Assembly (NCBI GenBank): GCA_027034965.1
Contig: JALVWL010000079.1
Coordinates: 1-13,873 of the forward strand
Source of the DNA: Candidatus Omnitrophota bacterium
GTDB taxonomy: Bacteria > Omnitrophota > Gorgyraeia > S143-82
Length of the DNA: 13,873 bases
Direction of reading: 5' to 3'
Numbering within the stretch: the stretch's first letter is position 1; the number at the start of each line of letters is the position of its first letter. Below the pieces are notes generated by a model. It was not told where the DNA came from. It did no database searches and worked only from the letters and a program-made list of their open reading frames with translations. Both the position numbers and the translations under genes were made by a program. This document shows, piece by piece, positions 6,934 through 13,873 of the stretch.

Positions 6934-7172
6934 CCCGGATTATGTATTTTAGATAACTCAAACCTCAAAAGTCAAAACCACATCTTAAAACTTGAATCTT
7001 AAGAATGAAGAATGGAGCATGGAGAATGAAGGAAATTTTTTATCAAGAAAAAAATATCCCGGTAAATAAAAATCCTTCATGCTTCATTCTTCCTTCTCCA
7101 TCCTCAAAATTTGAGTTGTGGTTTTTAGTTTTTAGTTTTGCGTTTTTAGCTAATACTATTACATAATTTGGG
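6934..7172. repeat. Intergenic fold-back repeat element, copy A (fullest copy, MITE-like)
   Basis: This 239-bp non-coding element fills the gap between pyrC and the NYN-domain gene. Its ends are inverted: CCCGGATTATG at 6934-6944 against CCCAAATTATG read on the minus strand from 7172 to 7162. Inside the left end, 6951-7034 divides into twelve 7-bp units in phase (tcaaacc, tcaaaag, ... gaagaat, ggagcat, ggagaat). The right arm, read on the minus strand, has about ten such units and resembles the left arm, so the element folds on itself. The innermost stem is ATGAAGGA (7027-7034) with TCCTTCAT (7073-7080). The core between the arms matches copy B. No ORF of note lies inside. Confidence 0.8.
6946..6975 (-). 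promoter_or_regulatory. Promoter-like sequence at the end of repeat copy A, directed at the NYN-trpS run
   Basis: On the minus strand TTGACT (6975-6970) and TAAAAT (6951-6946) are separated by 18 bp; each matches the sigma-70 consensus at five of six positions. The predicted start would leave a leader of roughly 10 nt before ATG 6930. The whole region is AT-rich, which raises the chance of a coincidental match. Confidence 0.45.
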
Positions 7173-7189
7173 ATTATCCAATATTCGAA

Positions 7190-8455
7190 TCAATAATCTG
7201 AATATACAATTCGACCCGACTTAATCGTCAGGAGTATCTTCCCTTTAAGGCGCTGACCCAAAAACGGAGAATTCTTCGACCTGGAAAACAGGGTCTCCTC
7301 GTCTACCTGCCATTCAGAGTCAGGGTCAATCACAACAAGATCCGCTACAGAGCCCTCCTCCAACCTTACAACAGGCAACCCCAATATACGCCTAGGATTA
7401 TCACAACAGAGACGCACAACATCCTCCCATTCCAGTATCCCTGGCCTGACAAAATAGTGTATTAGGGAAGACAACCAGGTCTCCACACCAACTATCCCAA
7501 ACGGTGCACTGGAAAACTCAAGCTCCTTATCCCATACAGTATGCGGCGCATGGTCGGTAGCAATGCAGTCTATCTCCTGGCGTTTCAATGCCTTTATAAT
7601 GGCCTTTCTATCTGAATCCCTCCTCAGGGGCGGATTCATCTTGAGATTCGTCGAATAGCCCCTTACATCCTCTTCAGAAAAAATCATATAATGAGGTGCC
7701 GTCTCACAGGAGATCAATCCTGGAAACTGCTTCTTATAGAAAGAGATAATGGCAACGGACCTGGCCAAAGATATATGGCAAATATGGACCCTTGCCCCTA
7801 CATAGGCGGCTATCTCTAGGTCCCGCAAGATACCAACCGTTTCAGATATCTCAGGGATCCCCCGGAGGCCAAGTTCCAGGCTAACCCGACCTTCGTTCAT
7901 AGCCCCACCATCAGACAGACGCCTGTCTTCGCAATGGAGCAACACAGGCAGGCCAACCGTCTTTGCATATTCCAGGGCATATCGCATAAGCCGGCTATCC
8001 TCGACTGCAAGCCCGTCCTCTGTTATTGCCACTGCCCCGGCCTTCTTGAGCTCTGCCATCTCGGTCAACTGCCTGCCCTGCTGGCCCACTGTAATCGATG
8101 CGGCGGGTAGGATATCCACCAGTCCAATCTTGCGCGACTCACTCACGAGCCAAGCAACAATGGAGGGGCTATCCACCACAGGAGAGGTATTCGGCATCGA
8201 CACTGCTGCCGTAACACCACCGTGCACTGCTGCCCTGGAAAAGGATTCAAGGGTCTCCTGCTCGTCTCCGCCTGGCTGACGGGTATGAGAGTGGAGGTCG
8301 ACCAGGGAAGGCAAGAGGACTGCCCCATCTAAGTCAAATGCCTTATCATACGAAGAATCGATGTGGGAAGAGACCTGACTGATAACTCCCTTCTCGATAA
8401 GTATATCCCTCTTAGCCCTGCCTAATGGCTTCACGCCGCGGAGCAATATCCGCAC
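7190..8455 (-). CDS. pyrC: Dihydroorotase, class I
   Basis: Cyclises carbamoyl-aspartate to dihydroorotate, the third step of de novo pyrimidine synthesis. The 421-residue length and motifs fit the class I (multifunctional-type) bacterial enzyme. Metal and substrate residues visible: DLHSHTRQPG (53-62, His55/His57), MPNTSP (87-92), the EDG aspartate Asp147, LLHCED (172-177, His174), HICHIS (224-229, His227), ETAPHY (251-256) and the catalytic ATDHAPH (299-305, Asp301). The usual LREPG is TRQPG here, a mild change. Class I enzymes often need aspartate carbamoyltransferase as partner; pyrB is not in this window. The start is GTG 8455 with GGAGGT 5 nt upstream. It lies 86 bp after tpiA and is followed by repeat copy A. 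Confidence 0.95.
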   Translation of the reverse strand: MRILLRGVKPLGRAKRDILIEKGVISQVSSHIDSSYDKAFDLDGAVLLPSLVDLHSHTRQPGGDEQETLESFSRAAVHGGVTAAVSMPNTSPVVDSPSIVAWLVSESRKIGLVDILPAASITVGQQGRQLTEMAELKKAGAVAITEDGLAVEDSRLMRYALEYAKTVGLPVLLHCEDRRLSDGGAMNEGRVSLELGLRGIPEISETVGILRDLEIAAYVGARVHICHISLARSVAIISFYKKQFPGLISCETAPHYMIFSEEDVRGYSTNLKMNPPLRRDSDRKAIIKALKRQEIDCIATDHAPHTVWDKELEFSSAPFGIVGVETWLSSLIHYFVRPGILEWEDVVRLCCDNPRRILGLPVVRLEEGSVADLVVIDPDSEWQVDEETLFSRSKNSPFLGQRLKGKILLTIKSGRIVYSDY

Positions 8456-8496
8456 CTGCTACCTCCAATCATTTTCCCTTGAGCACTCCATCAGAT

Positions 8497-8525
8497 ATTC
8501 TACCAGAGCAAGGACACTACCGCAA
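8497..8525 (-). promoter_or_regulatory. Weak promoter-like sequence upstream of pyrC
   Basis: In the 86-bp tpiA-pyrC gap the minus strand has TTGCGG (8525-8520), a 17-bp spacer and TAGAAT (8502-8497). The -10 matches five of six consensus positions but the -35 only three, so this is tentative. Confidence 0.25.
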
Positions 8526-8541
8526 AAGCATAAATCCCAGA

Positions 8542-9300
8542 TCACACAATAGCTGCCTTGACTATCTCTGCAAAGTCCTCTGCCTTGAGGCTCGCCCCGC
8601 CTACCAGTGCTCCATCTATATCTGGCTGAGTAAGCAGGGAACGGGCATTTGCAGGCTTTACGCTTCCCCCATACTGTATACGCACCTTATCTGCGACTTC
8701 CTCTCCATAATTATCTTTAAGCCATCCCCTGATAAACGAATGCACCTCCTGCGCCTGCTCTGGTGTGGCGGTCTTTCCTGTACCGATTGCCCAGACCGGC
8801 TCATAGGCAATAACACAACCCCCTATCTGCCCCTTATCAAAGCCAGCAAACCCACCTTCTAGCTGCCTTGATATCACATCTATGGTCCTGCCTACCTCTC
8901 TCTCCTCTAACCGCTCCCCTACACAGACAATAGGGGTCAGGCCTGCCTTCAGGGCAGCCCTTGTCTTTTTGTTCACCCACTCATCGGTCTCTCCAAAGTA
9001 CTGCCGCCTTTCAGAGTGGCCTATTACGACATAACTGGCGCCCACATCCTTTAGCATCGGCGCAGAGACCTCCCCTGTATAGGCGCCCTTCTCCTCCCAG
9101 AAACAGTCTTGAGCACCCAGGGCAATATTCGTGTCCTTTATCAGATCATAGACAGTCGACAGGCTAACATATACCGGACAGACCACGATATCAACATCTC
9201 TAACATCTGCCACCAAGGGGATAAGCCCTTTCACCAACTCTACTGCCTCACTCCTTAACTTGTTCATCTTCCAGTTTCCAGCAATAATCTTTCTTCGCAT
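8542..9300 (-). CDS. tpiA: Triosephosphate isomerase
   Basis: Interconverts dihydroxyacetone phosphate and glyceraldehyde 3-phosphate in glycolysis and gluconeogenesis. From ATG 9300 the protein has 252 residues, typical for the family. Catalytic and structural motifs are intact: AGNWKMN (7-13, Lys11), VVIGHSERR (91-99, His95), the active-site AYEPVWAIGTGK (165-176, Glu167) with its flexible loop 6, and the phosphate-binding IQYGGSVKP (208-216) and GALVGGASL (230-238). The frame is open to 9327, but ATG 9300 gives the canonical N-terminus and has AGGAGGT just upstream. Gaps of 95 bp before and 86 bp after suggest it may have its own transcript signals or sit in a looser operon. The secG gene often found after tpiA is absent. 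Confidence 0.97.
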   Translation of the reverse strand: MRRKIIAGNWKMNKLRSEAVELVKGLIPLVADVRDVDIVVCPVYVSLSTVYDLIKDTNIALGAQDCFWEEKGAYTGEVSAPMLKDVGASYVVIGHSERRQYFGETDEWVNKKTRAALKAGLTPIVCVGERLEEREVGRTIDVISRQLEGGFAGFDKGQIGGCVIAYEPVWAIGTGKTATPEQAQEVHSFIRGWLKDNYGEEVADKVRIQYGGSVKPANARSLLTQPDIDGALVGGASLKAEDFAEIVKAAIV

Positions 9301-9305
9301 CACTA

Positions 9306-9311
9306 CCTCCT
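9306..9311 (-). promoter_or_regulatory. Shine-Dalgarno that sets the tpiA start
   Basis: AGGAGG on the minus strand lies 5 nt before ATG 9300, and the in-frame ATG at 9327 lies upstream of it. This placement and the TIM family N-terminus both favour the shorter protein. Confidence 0.85.
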
Positions 9312-9395
9312 GATTTAACCTGGACATCTTACCTTATGTCTCGCGGGAACTATATTACCATAATTTCCTTTACTTCAGAAATAGGCAGATTTATA

Positions 9396-12113
9396 TTACA
9401 ATTTGAACAACAGATTCAACCTGGTCTGTCTATCACGACGCAGGGACCTGGCCAGCTCAAGCCTCAGCCTTATCTTAGAGACATTAGAGAGCAGGCCTAC
9501 TGAAAACTCCAACCCGGCCCTTACTTGGGAAAAGATACTGCCGTCATCGATACTAGAAACCCAATTCCTCGCTATATCAAATCCCCCAAAGACACGAGCG
9601 CTGTCTATATCCAGGAGGCCATTTCTCTTCCAATCAACTGGCACTGGCCAGGACTTTGAACCTAGCTCCAGACCAAGCATAGCAAAATTCGCCGATGGGA
9701 TCTCGTAATCAGAGAAGGCGCTCAACCCATCCCTGCCTCCCAGGTAGAACATATCTCCGTCTCTGTCTGAGATACCTAATCTTACACTAATCAGGGCATA
9801 GCAATCCTTCAGCTCAACCCTATCCTCTACAGAGGCCTTGAATCGATTAAAGTCCTCCTCCCCTCCCAGGAACCTGTCTCCGTGTTCCACTGCCGTCTCA
9901 ATACGCAGGCCCTCCTTCAATTCCTTGGACAATTCCATCCCTAGATAACTAAAGTGCTGCTCGTCATAATAAATCAGAGACGGCATCCCTGCCTTCCACT
10001 CACTGGCAAGGTAGAGCTTGAGATTATCTCCTTCCTTGAGGGGATTCGGCGGGGGCAGGCCCAGGTCAAACTTGAGATAGCCAAGTATTTTTTTGTGAAC
10101 AATACCCCGCTCGTAGATATCTTCGTAGACGTAATTGGCACCCAGCTCGGTCCAGGTAGAGAACAAGGCCGACTTTCTAAATCCCGCTCTATAGGTCCTG
10201 CTGCCCTCTGACAGGCCCCAGTAGAGGCCAGTAAAGAGACGCAGCTCTGCATACGGATCAACATAGGAGAGCCTGGGACCAATCCCGTAATTCCCCCCAT
10301 CCATCCCCAGACGCAACGTCCTTGTCCGGTTGAATACAGGAAAGTCGTGGAGGCCGCTCCTGTAGATGCCCAGGTCATAATCAATCCCCTTATAAAATGG
10401 GTATATATTGTTACCTTCATCTACCTCAAGGGCTGAATCGTCTGTATCAATAAAGGCCTCTCTCACCTCAGAGACAGGCAAGGAAAATCCTTCCAGATCC
10501 TGCACAACCACCTCATTGGCCTCACCAGAAGCCCCTTTGTAGTATATCTTCACATCCTGCTGAGGCCTGTCCCACCTTACCTTTGGCCTCAGCCTCCTCC
10601 CATCAACCTGCCAGGAAAGGTCGGTCTTTTTGCCAGAGAGATAAAAGTCAAGGACCTCTAGACTCGCCTTCCCACACTCCTTTGCCAATAGCCCCTTAAG
10701 GTCCGAGAGATGGCCTATCTTCCACTTATAGGCATCAAAGTAATCCCGCAGGGCCTTATAGAGCTTATCCCTTCCACAGACCTTCTTCAGTATCTCAAGG
10801 GCCCTCTCTCCCTTCCCATAGGCAATGGCAAATACAGTACTCGGTTCCTTAAACCGACCAATCTCCCCTATCACCGGCGGATTTATCCCTCGATTAACCA
10901 GGTAATGCCAGCGATAAATAGCAGAGTAAGAAAATGATATATTTGGCAGTATCGGTCTCAAAAACCAGGGGATGTGTAGGATTTCAGGGTCAGGGCCGTA
11001 TTTCTCCCTCAGATACTCCTGGACAAAAAAGGAGTTGATCCCCTCGTCCATCCAGGTCTGAGTGAATTCATCCGAACCAACCACATTGAACCACCACTGA
11101 TGACCAAGCTCGTGCACAACCAGAAACTCCTTATAGCGGGACAGGAATTTCGGGATGTCATAGACACGGCTGTCCAGCATAATCACATTCGAGGTCTCAT
11201 TGCCGCCGTAACCAAGTCCAACCGGAACAACCGAGATCTGTTTATATGGATAGGGCGCAATAACCCTGGAATAGAATCTAAGGCCATCCCTGACAAATCC
11301 GGCTATCTCCTCAGCCGAATCCCTGCGACCTTCAAGATAGAACACCTTTATCTCTACACCCTTATATTCCCGGCGATAGACCCTGTATTTCTTGGAAAAG
11401 GCAAGGTAGAAATCTCTTATTTCTTTATCACTTTCAATGGTATACTTCAGGCCCTCAGGTGAGCTTTCCTGCCTAGTTATGACCCCACTGAAGGCAACAG
11501 AATATCCCCTTGGCAGGAACAGGCGCATCCTATAATCAGCCGACTCGCTTATGTAAGGCTGGTGTACTATAAGGTCAGGGTAATCCTTAAATACACCGTT
11601 ATCCTCCACATCCAGTATAGGATAGAACCTGTAAAGGCTATAGAGGCCTGACCAGCGGCCAAACCTGCCAATCCGCCTGGGCACCTCTACCCAGAAACCT
11701 ATCTCCAGCTCTGTCGAGCCGGTTATGCGCGACCTTACCACCAGAATCGTCTCATCATCACCCCTGAATTCATAGAAGGCCGGTCTGCCGCCAACTCTTA
11801 TGTAATCGATTCCTCCGGCCTGCGTTGATAGGTCTTGTTCGTCGAGGGCAGAGACAGAAAAATAACCCAGATACCTCTTATAAGAATCTATCTCATCCCT
11901 TGAGAACCTGTGGTGGGGGTAGAAATGCAGGTGTATCTCATCAAGACCCTCCTGAGAATCAAAACTAAGCCGTTCCTGACACTGAAGTCGCCCCTGGTCT
12001 TCCAGGAACCTGCACTCTATATCGTACTTGATATTACTAAAGGCAAGTCCAGGGCCCTGTAGAAAGAGGGCCTGCAAGATCACAAATATGAAAATCAAGA
12101 CCAAACTGCGCAT
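9396..12113 (-). CDS. M1-family zinc metallopeptidase fused to a C-terminal outer-membrane beta-barrel-like domain
   Basis: From ATG 12113 the protein has 905 residues. It opens with a hydrophobic signal peptide (about 1-25, ending GLAFS). The M1 peptidase region (about 27-500) has HELGH at 334-338 followed, exactly 18 residues later, by the third zinc ligand Glu357 (WMDEG), and the proton-donor tyrosine as YGKG (Tyr432). The usual GxMEN exopeptidase motif is GGNET (303-307), keeping Glu306 but losing Met. A beta-sandwich-like segment (about 500-572) ends in a typical DEGNNIYP. Residues about 597-905 are a series of roughly 16 amphipathic strands with FYLGG at 789-793, resembling an Omp85-type barrel; that is my reading of the pattern. 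It likely acts on peptides at the outer membrane. The frame runs to ATG 12212, but that extension is translated repeat copy B and would bury the signal peptide, so I reject it. Confidence 0.87.
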   Translation of the reverse strand: MRSLVLIFIFVILQALFLQGPGLAFSNIKYDIECRFLEDQGRLQCQERLSFDSQEGLDEIHLHFYPHHRFSRDEIDSYKRYLGYFSVSALDEQDLSTQAGGIDYIRVGGRPAFYEFRGDDETILVVRSRITGSTELEIGFWVEVPRRIGRFGRWSGLYSLYRFYPILDVEDNGVFKDYPDLIVHQPYISESADYRMRLFLPRGYSVAFSGVITRQESSPEGLKYTIESDKEIRDFYLAFSKKYRVYRREYKGVEIKVFYLEGRRDSAEEIAGFVRDGLRFYSRVIAPYPYKQISVVPVGLGYGGNETSNVIMLDSRVYDIPKFLSRYKEFLVVHELGHQWWFNVVGSDEFTQTWMDEGINSFFVQEYLREKYGPDPEILHIPWFLRPILPNISFSYSAIYRWHYLVNRGINPPVIGEIGRFKEPSTVFAIAYGKGERALEILKKVCGRDKLYKALRDYFDAYKWKIGHLSDLKGLLAKECGKASLEVLDFYLSGKKTDLSWQVDGRRLRPKVRWDRPQQDVKIYYKGASGEANEVVVQDLEGFSLPVSEVREAFIDTDDSALEVDEGNNIYPFYKGIDYDLGIYRSGLHDFPVFNRTRTLRLGMDGGNYGIGPRLSYVDPYAELRLFTGLYWGLSEGSRTYRAGFRKSALFSTWTELGANYVYEDIYERGIVHKKILGYLKFDLGLPPPNPLKEGDNLKLYLASEWKAGMPSLIYYDEQHFSYLGMELSKELKEGLRIETAVEHGDRFLGGEEDFNRFKASVEDRVELKDCYALISVRLGISDRDGDMFYLGGRDGLSAFSDYEIPSANFAMLGLELGSKSWPVPVDWKRNGLLDIDSARVFGGFDIARNWVSSIDDGSIFSQVRAGLEFSVGLLSNVSKIRLRLELARSLRRDRQTRLNLLFKL

Positions 12114-12240
12114 TTTAGATAATTCAAATCTTAAAAATAAAGGATGGAGCAAGGAGAACGAAGAAAATTTTTTATTAAGAAAGAGAAATATGTCACTAAA
12201 CAAAATCTCCATCCTTCATTCTTCATGCTTGATTCTTAGT
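12112..12240. repeat. Intergenic repeat element, copy B (internal fragment)
   Basis: This copy lies between nnrD and the M1 peptidase gene and is related to copy A. The left part, ATTTTAGATAATTCAAA at 12112-12128, matches 6946-6962 with one difference. The central run AAATTTTTTAT(T/C)AAGAAA matches at about 12165-12181 and 7033-7049. Both arms are purine-rich heptads (AAGGATG, GAGCAAG, GAGAACG on the plus strand; AAGCATG, AAGAATG, AAGGATG on the minus strand). GGATGGAG (12142-12149) can pair with CTCCATCC (12207-12214). The outer inverted termini seen in copy A are missing. The last codons and TGA stop of nnrD lie within it, and its other end touches the peptidase start codon. Confidence 0.75.
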
Positions 12241-13119
12241 TTCTATAGCCCGGCCGATATAATCCGCTATATCCCTTGCAATCAGGGCAGTCTTTGACCT
12301 TTCTCTTGCGGCTATATCCCCTGCCAGGCCGTGCAGGTATACGCCCACGCAACAGGCCTTAAATATATCATCGAAGCGACAGAGCATAGTCATCAATATC
12401 CCTAACAGCACATCGCCCGCACCGGCTGTTGCCATCCCTGGATTGCCTGTCCTGTTTACATAGACCCTGCCGTCAGGCGCGGCAACGACCGTATTATGCG
12501 TCTTGAGCACTACCCAGGCCGACCTTTCCCTGGCATAGGCCTCTGCATATCCTCCAGGGTCCTTGAGGATCTCATCCACTGAAAGAGATATGAGTTGAGA
12601 AAATTCCCTCAGATTGGGCGTAATCAGCTTCCCCCTGAGATTAAACTGGCTATTCTTTAGGAGCAGGATGGCATCGGCGTCCAGTATCAGGGGGATCTTC
12701 TCTGTCTCACAGATATCTATGACCTCCTGCACCAGCTCCTCTGTCTCTGCACCCAATCCAATGCCCGGCCCTATTCCAACCACATCCATCTTTGAGAAAT
12801 CCGTCTTTGCCGGCAGGTCCAGGATAGACTTACAGGGAACAAACATAGCCTCTGGCACAAAAGATGCACAGGCCGCAATGACCTCTTCAAGAGAGGCAAG
12901 GAACAGCTTCCCTATGCCCGCGCGCAGGGCAGAATAGGCCGCAAGACAGGCACACCCCCTAGCAGAGTGGGAGCCAGCTATCACAAGGCCTGTGCCATAG
13001 TCCCACTTAAAACTTACCTCTGGCCTGTCTTCAAGACCCAATAATGCTTCCCTTAAATCAATATCCACTGTCCCTCTTCTCTCTGAAGGCCTCGCGCCCC
13101 TATTCCAAAGACTCAGCAC
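12223..13119 (-). CDS. nnrD: ADP/ATP-dependent NAD(P)H-hydrate dehydratase (YjeF C-terminal domain only)
   Basis: Repairs hydrated, inactive NAD(P)H (the S epimer) using ATP or ADP. At most 298 residues, it is a ribokinase-like domain with GLVIAGS (44-50), a GIGPGIG nucleotide/substrate loop (115-121), LDADA (146-150), LITPNLREF (165-173), and the catalytic GNPGMATAGAGDVLLG (225-240, Asp236). The N-terminal epimerase domain (NnrE), fused in many bacteria, is absent here; it may be encoded elsewhere. GTG 13119 lies 3 bp from the membrane-protein stop and has no clear SD. GTG 13068 (residue 18), preceded by GAGGG, is an alternative and still keeps the domain. The C-terminal residues TKNQA and the TGA come from repeat copy B, so the ancestral end of the gene may have been replaced. 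Confidence 0.92.
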   Translation of the reverse strand: MLSLWNRGARPSERRGTVDIDLREALLGLEDRPEVSFKWDYGTGLVIAGSHSARGCACLAAYSALRAGIGKLFLASLEEVIAACASFVPEAMFVPCKSILDLPAKTDFSKMDVVGIGPGIGLGAETEELVQEVIDICETEKIPLILDADAILLLKNSQFNLRGKLITPNLREFSQLISLSVDEILKDPGGYAEAYARERSAWVVLKTHNTVVAAPDGRVYVNRTGNPGMATAGAGDVLLGILMTMLCRFDDIFKACCVGVYLHGLAGDIAARERSKTALIARDIADYIGRAIETKNQA

Positions 13120-13122
13120 AAA

Positions 13123-13873
13123 TCACTTATTCGAGCCGCTAATCGATTCAGGCGCAGGGCCACCTACCGCTATATCCTCTCTAACGACATCTTGGCCCGA
13201 ATCAAAGGAACCCAGGTACCTGTAATAGACGTAGAAACCAATTATCGAAAACACGGATAACAACGAGATTACTCCCAAGAACAGTGCAAGTATAATCACC
13301 TTAATTATAATCTGCGGCAATATCACCCCTAAGAGAGACAGCAAAAATACGACAACAACCAGAAAGAGTATAATCAGTATGTTTACGCCTATCAGGAGCA
13401 TTATATTTACGCCTATCAGGAGCACCGCAAACAGGATGAGCCTGCCCATCCTGCCCTTGGTTATGCGCAGGACATAGGAGACCGCCTCTCGCAGGGGATA
13501 GCCGTCAACAACTATAGCATAATTCAAGAGCATAATCTTGAACATATAGACAATATAGAATCCAATCACTGCAATCAAACCCAATAGATAGAGCAAAAGA
13601 CCCAATAGCTTGCTGAAACTGACCAGGGACAATATCGCAACCAATAAGAATGCAACAAAAAGGACAGAGAGCACTAACAAAAGGAATGTGACAATCATAT
13701 AGATCAGGATCGACTTTGCCCTTACAAGGCCGGTCTTAATCCAATCCAAAGGCCTCTGCCCCTGGTCAACCAGGGACAGGCCTGATGGGATGAGAAAGGA
13801 CAGATAGAGGTAGAAATACAAAAAGGAAACAACCATAGCAAGTATATCATAAACCTGTGTCCCCCTAAATCTA
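13123..13873 (-). CDS. Multi-pass integral membrane protein, 5' end outside the window
   Basis: A very hydrophobic protein with about six to seven membrane segments. The first internal ATG is at 13836 (237 residues from there), but the frame is open to the right edge (it reads RFRGTQVYDILA before that Met) and no SD precedes the ATG, so the gene is probably partial. Two similar segments look like the repeated halves of DUF975/glycerophosphodiesterase-membrane-type proteins: a polar loop DQGQRPLDWIKTGLVRAK followed by a membrane helix, and VVDGYPLREAVSYVLRITKG followed by another. The tail (about the last 30 residues) is polar and likely cytoplasmic. I do not recognise a specific function. It ends 3 bp before nnrD, so the two are probably co-transcribed. 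Confidence 0.7.
   Translation of the reverse strand, partial: RFRGTQVYDILAMVVSFLYFYLYLSFLIPSGLSLVDQGQRPLDWIKTGLVRAKSILIYMIVTFLLLVLSVLFVAFLLVAILSLVSFSKLLGLLLYLLGLIAVIGFYIVYMFKIMLLNYAIVVDGYPLREAVSYVLRITKGRMGRLILFAVLLIGVNIMLLIGVNILIILFLVVVVFLLSLLGVILPQIIIKVIILALFLGVISLLSVFSIIGFYVYYRYLGSFDSGQDVVREDIAVGGPAPESISGSNK
13382..13424. repeat. In-frame 24-bp tandem duplication inside the membrane-protein gene
   Basis: The 19-bp word TTTACGCCTATCAGGAGCA occurs at 13382-13400 and again, identical, at 13406-13424. The period is 24 bp, or eight codons, and gives LLIGVNIM followed by LLIGVNIL in a transmembrane segment. The near identity suggests a recent slippage or duplication. Confidence 0.9.

Noticed and set aside
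7027..7080. Intrinsic terminator within repeat copy A
   Set aside because: ATGAAGGA/TCCTTCAT can pair, but the loop is about 38 nt, the stem is not GC-rich and no U-tract follows it directly on the transcribed strand, so a standard terminator call is not justified.
6951..7146. Possible CRISPR array
   Set aside because: The units are 7 bp, contiguous and drifting in sequence, with no spacers of constant length and no cas genes nearby.
9312..9395. Promoter upstream of tpiA (TTCTGA-17-TAATAT on the minus strand)
   Set aside because: Only three of six -35 and four of six -10 positions match consensus in AT-rich DNA; too weak to annotate.
9974..10420. A 148-codon minus-strand ORF inside the M1 peptidase gene in another frame
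   Set aside because: It overlaps the barrel-encoding part of the peptidase in an alternative frame, and its product has no recognisable motif.
12114..12212. N-terminal 33-residue extension of the M1 peptidase
   Set aside because: The extension is translated repeat copy B, and a typical signal peptide begins at the internal Met (12113).

Overview
The window is a bacterial chromosomal segment in which every credible gene (13 CDS) lies on the minus strand, so transcription runs from high to low coordinates. Gene content is mostly housekeeping. The organism is probably Gram-negative: the large metallopeptidase ends in what looks like an outer-membrane beta-barrel. Coding sequence is rich in ATA (Ile) and AGA/AGG (Arg) codons and the proteins are rich in Arg/Glu/Ile/Val, which could fit a thermophile or an uncultured deep-branching phylum. 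I cannot assign a phylum by eye.

Layout in transcription order (right to left): a multi-pass membrane protein whose frame is open to the right edge; nnrD (NAD(P)HX dehydratase domain only); an M1 metallopeptidase fused to a predicted beta-barrel; tpiA; pyrC; then, beyond a 259-bp gap filled by a repeat element, a tightly packed run of a YacP-type NYN-domain protein, trpS, a PHP phosphoesterase, ribD, recJ, acpS, a CxxCxxCC cysteine-cluster protein and a stand-alone DUF2156/GNAT-like protein. In that last run neighbours overlap by 4 to 22 bp or are 9 to 28 bp apart, so it reads as one operon. Several starts differ from the longest ORF: tpiA at 9300, the M1 peptidase at 12113, acpS at 1833 and the PHP gene at 5469.

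The most distinctive non-coding content is a family of related intergenic repeats (copy A 6934-7172, copy B about 12112-12240, copy C 1-124). The fullest copy has short inverted termini (CCCGGATTATG type), fold-back arms built of 7-bp units in phase, and a shared core. The copies abut genes closely: one ends exactly at a stop codon, one supplies the last codons and stop of nnrD and the upstream region of the peptidase gene, and one ends 3 bp before a start codon and carries a promoter-like sequence pointing into the downstream operon.

No rRNA, tRNA, CRISPR array, insertion-sequence transposase or phage gene was found, and no stretch over 300 bp lacks a gene. Functionally the genes serve cofactor repair (nnrD), glycolysis (tpiA), pyrimidine and riboflavin synthesis (pyrC, ribD), tRNA charging (trpS), carrier-protein activation (acpS), DNA repair (recJ) and probable RNA/nucleotide turnover (NYN, PHP). 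They do not form one obvious pathway.
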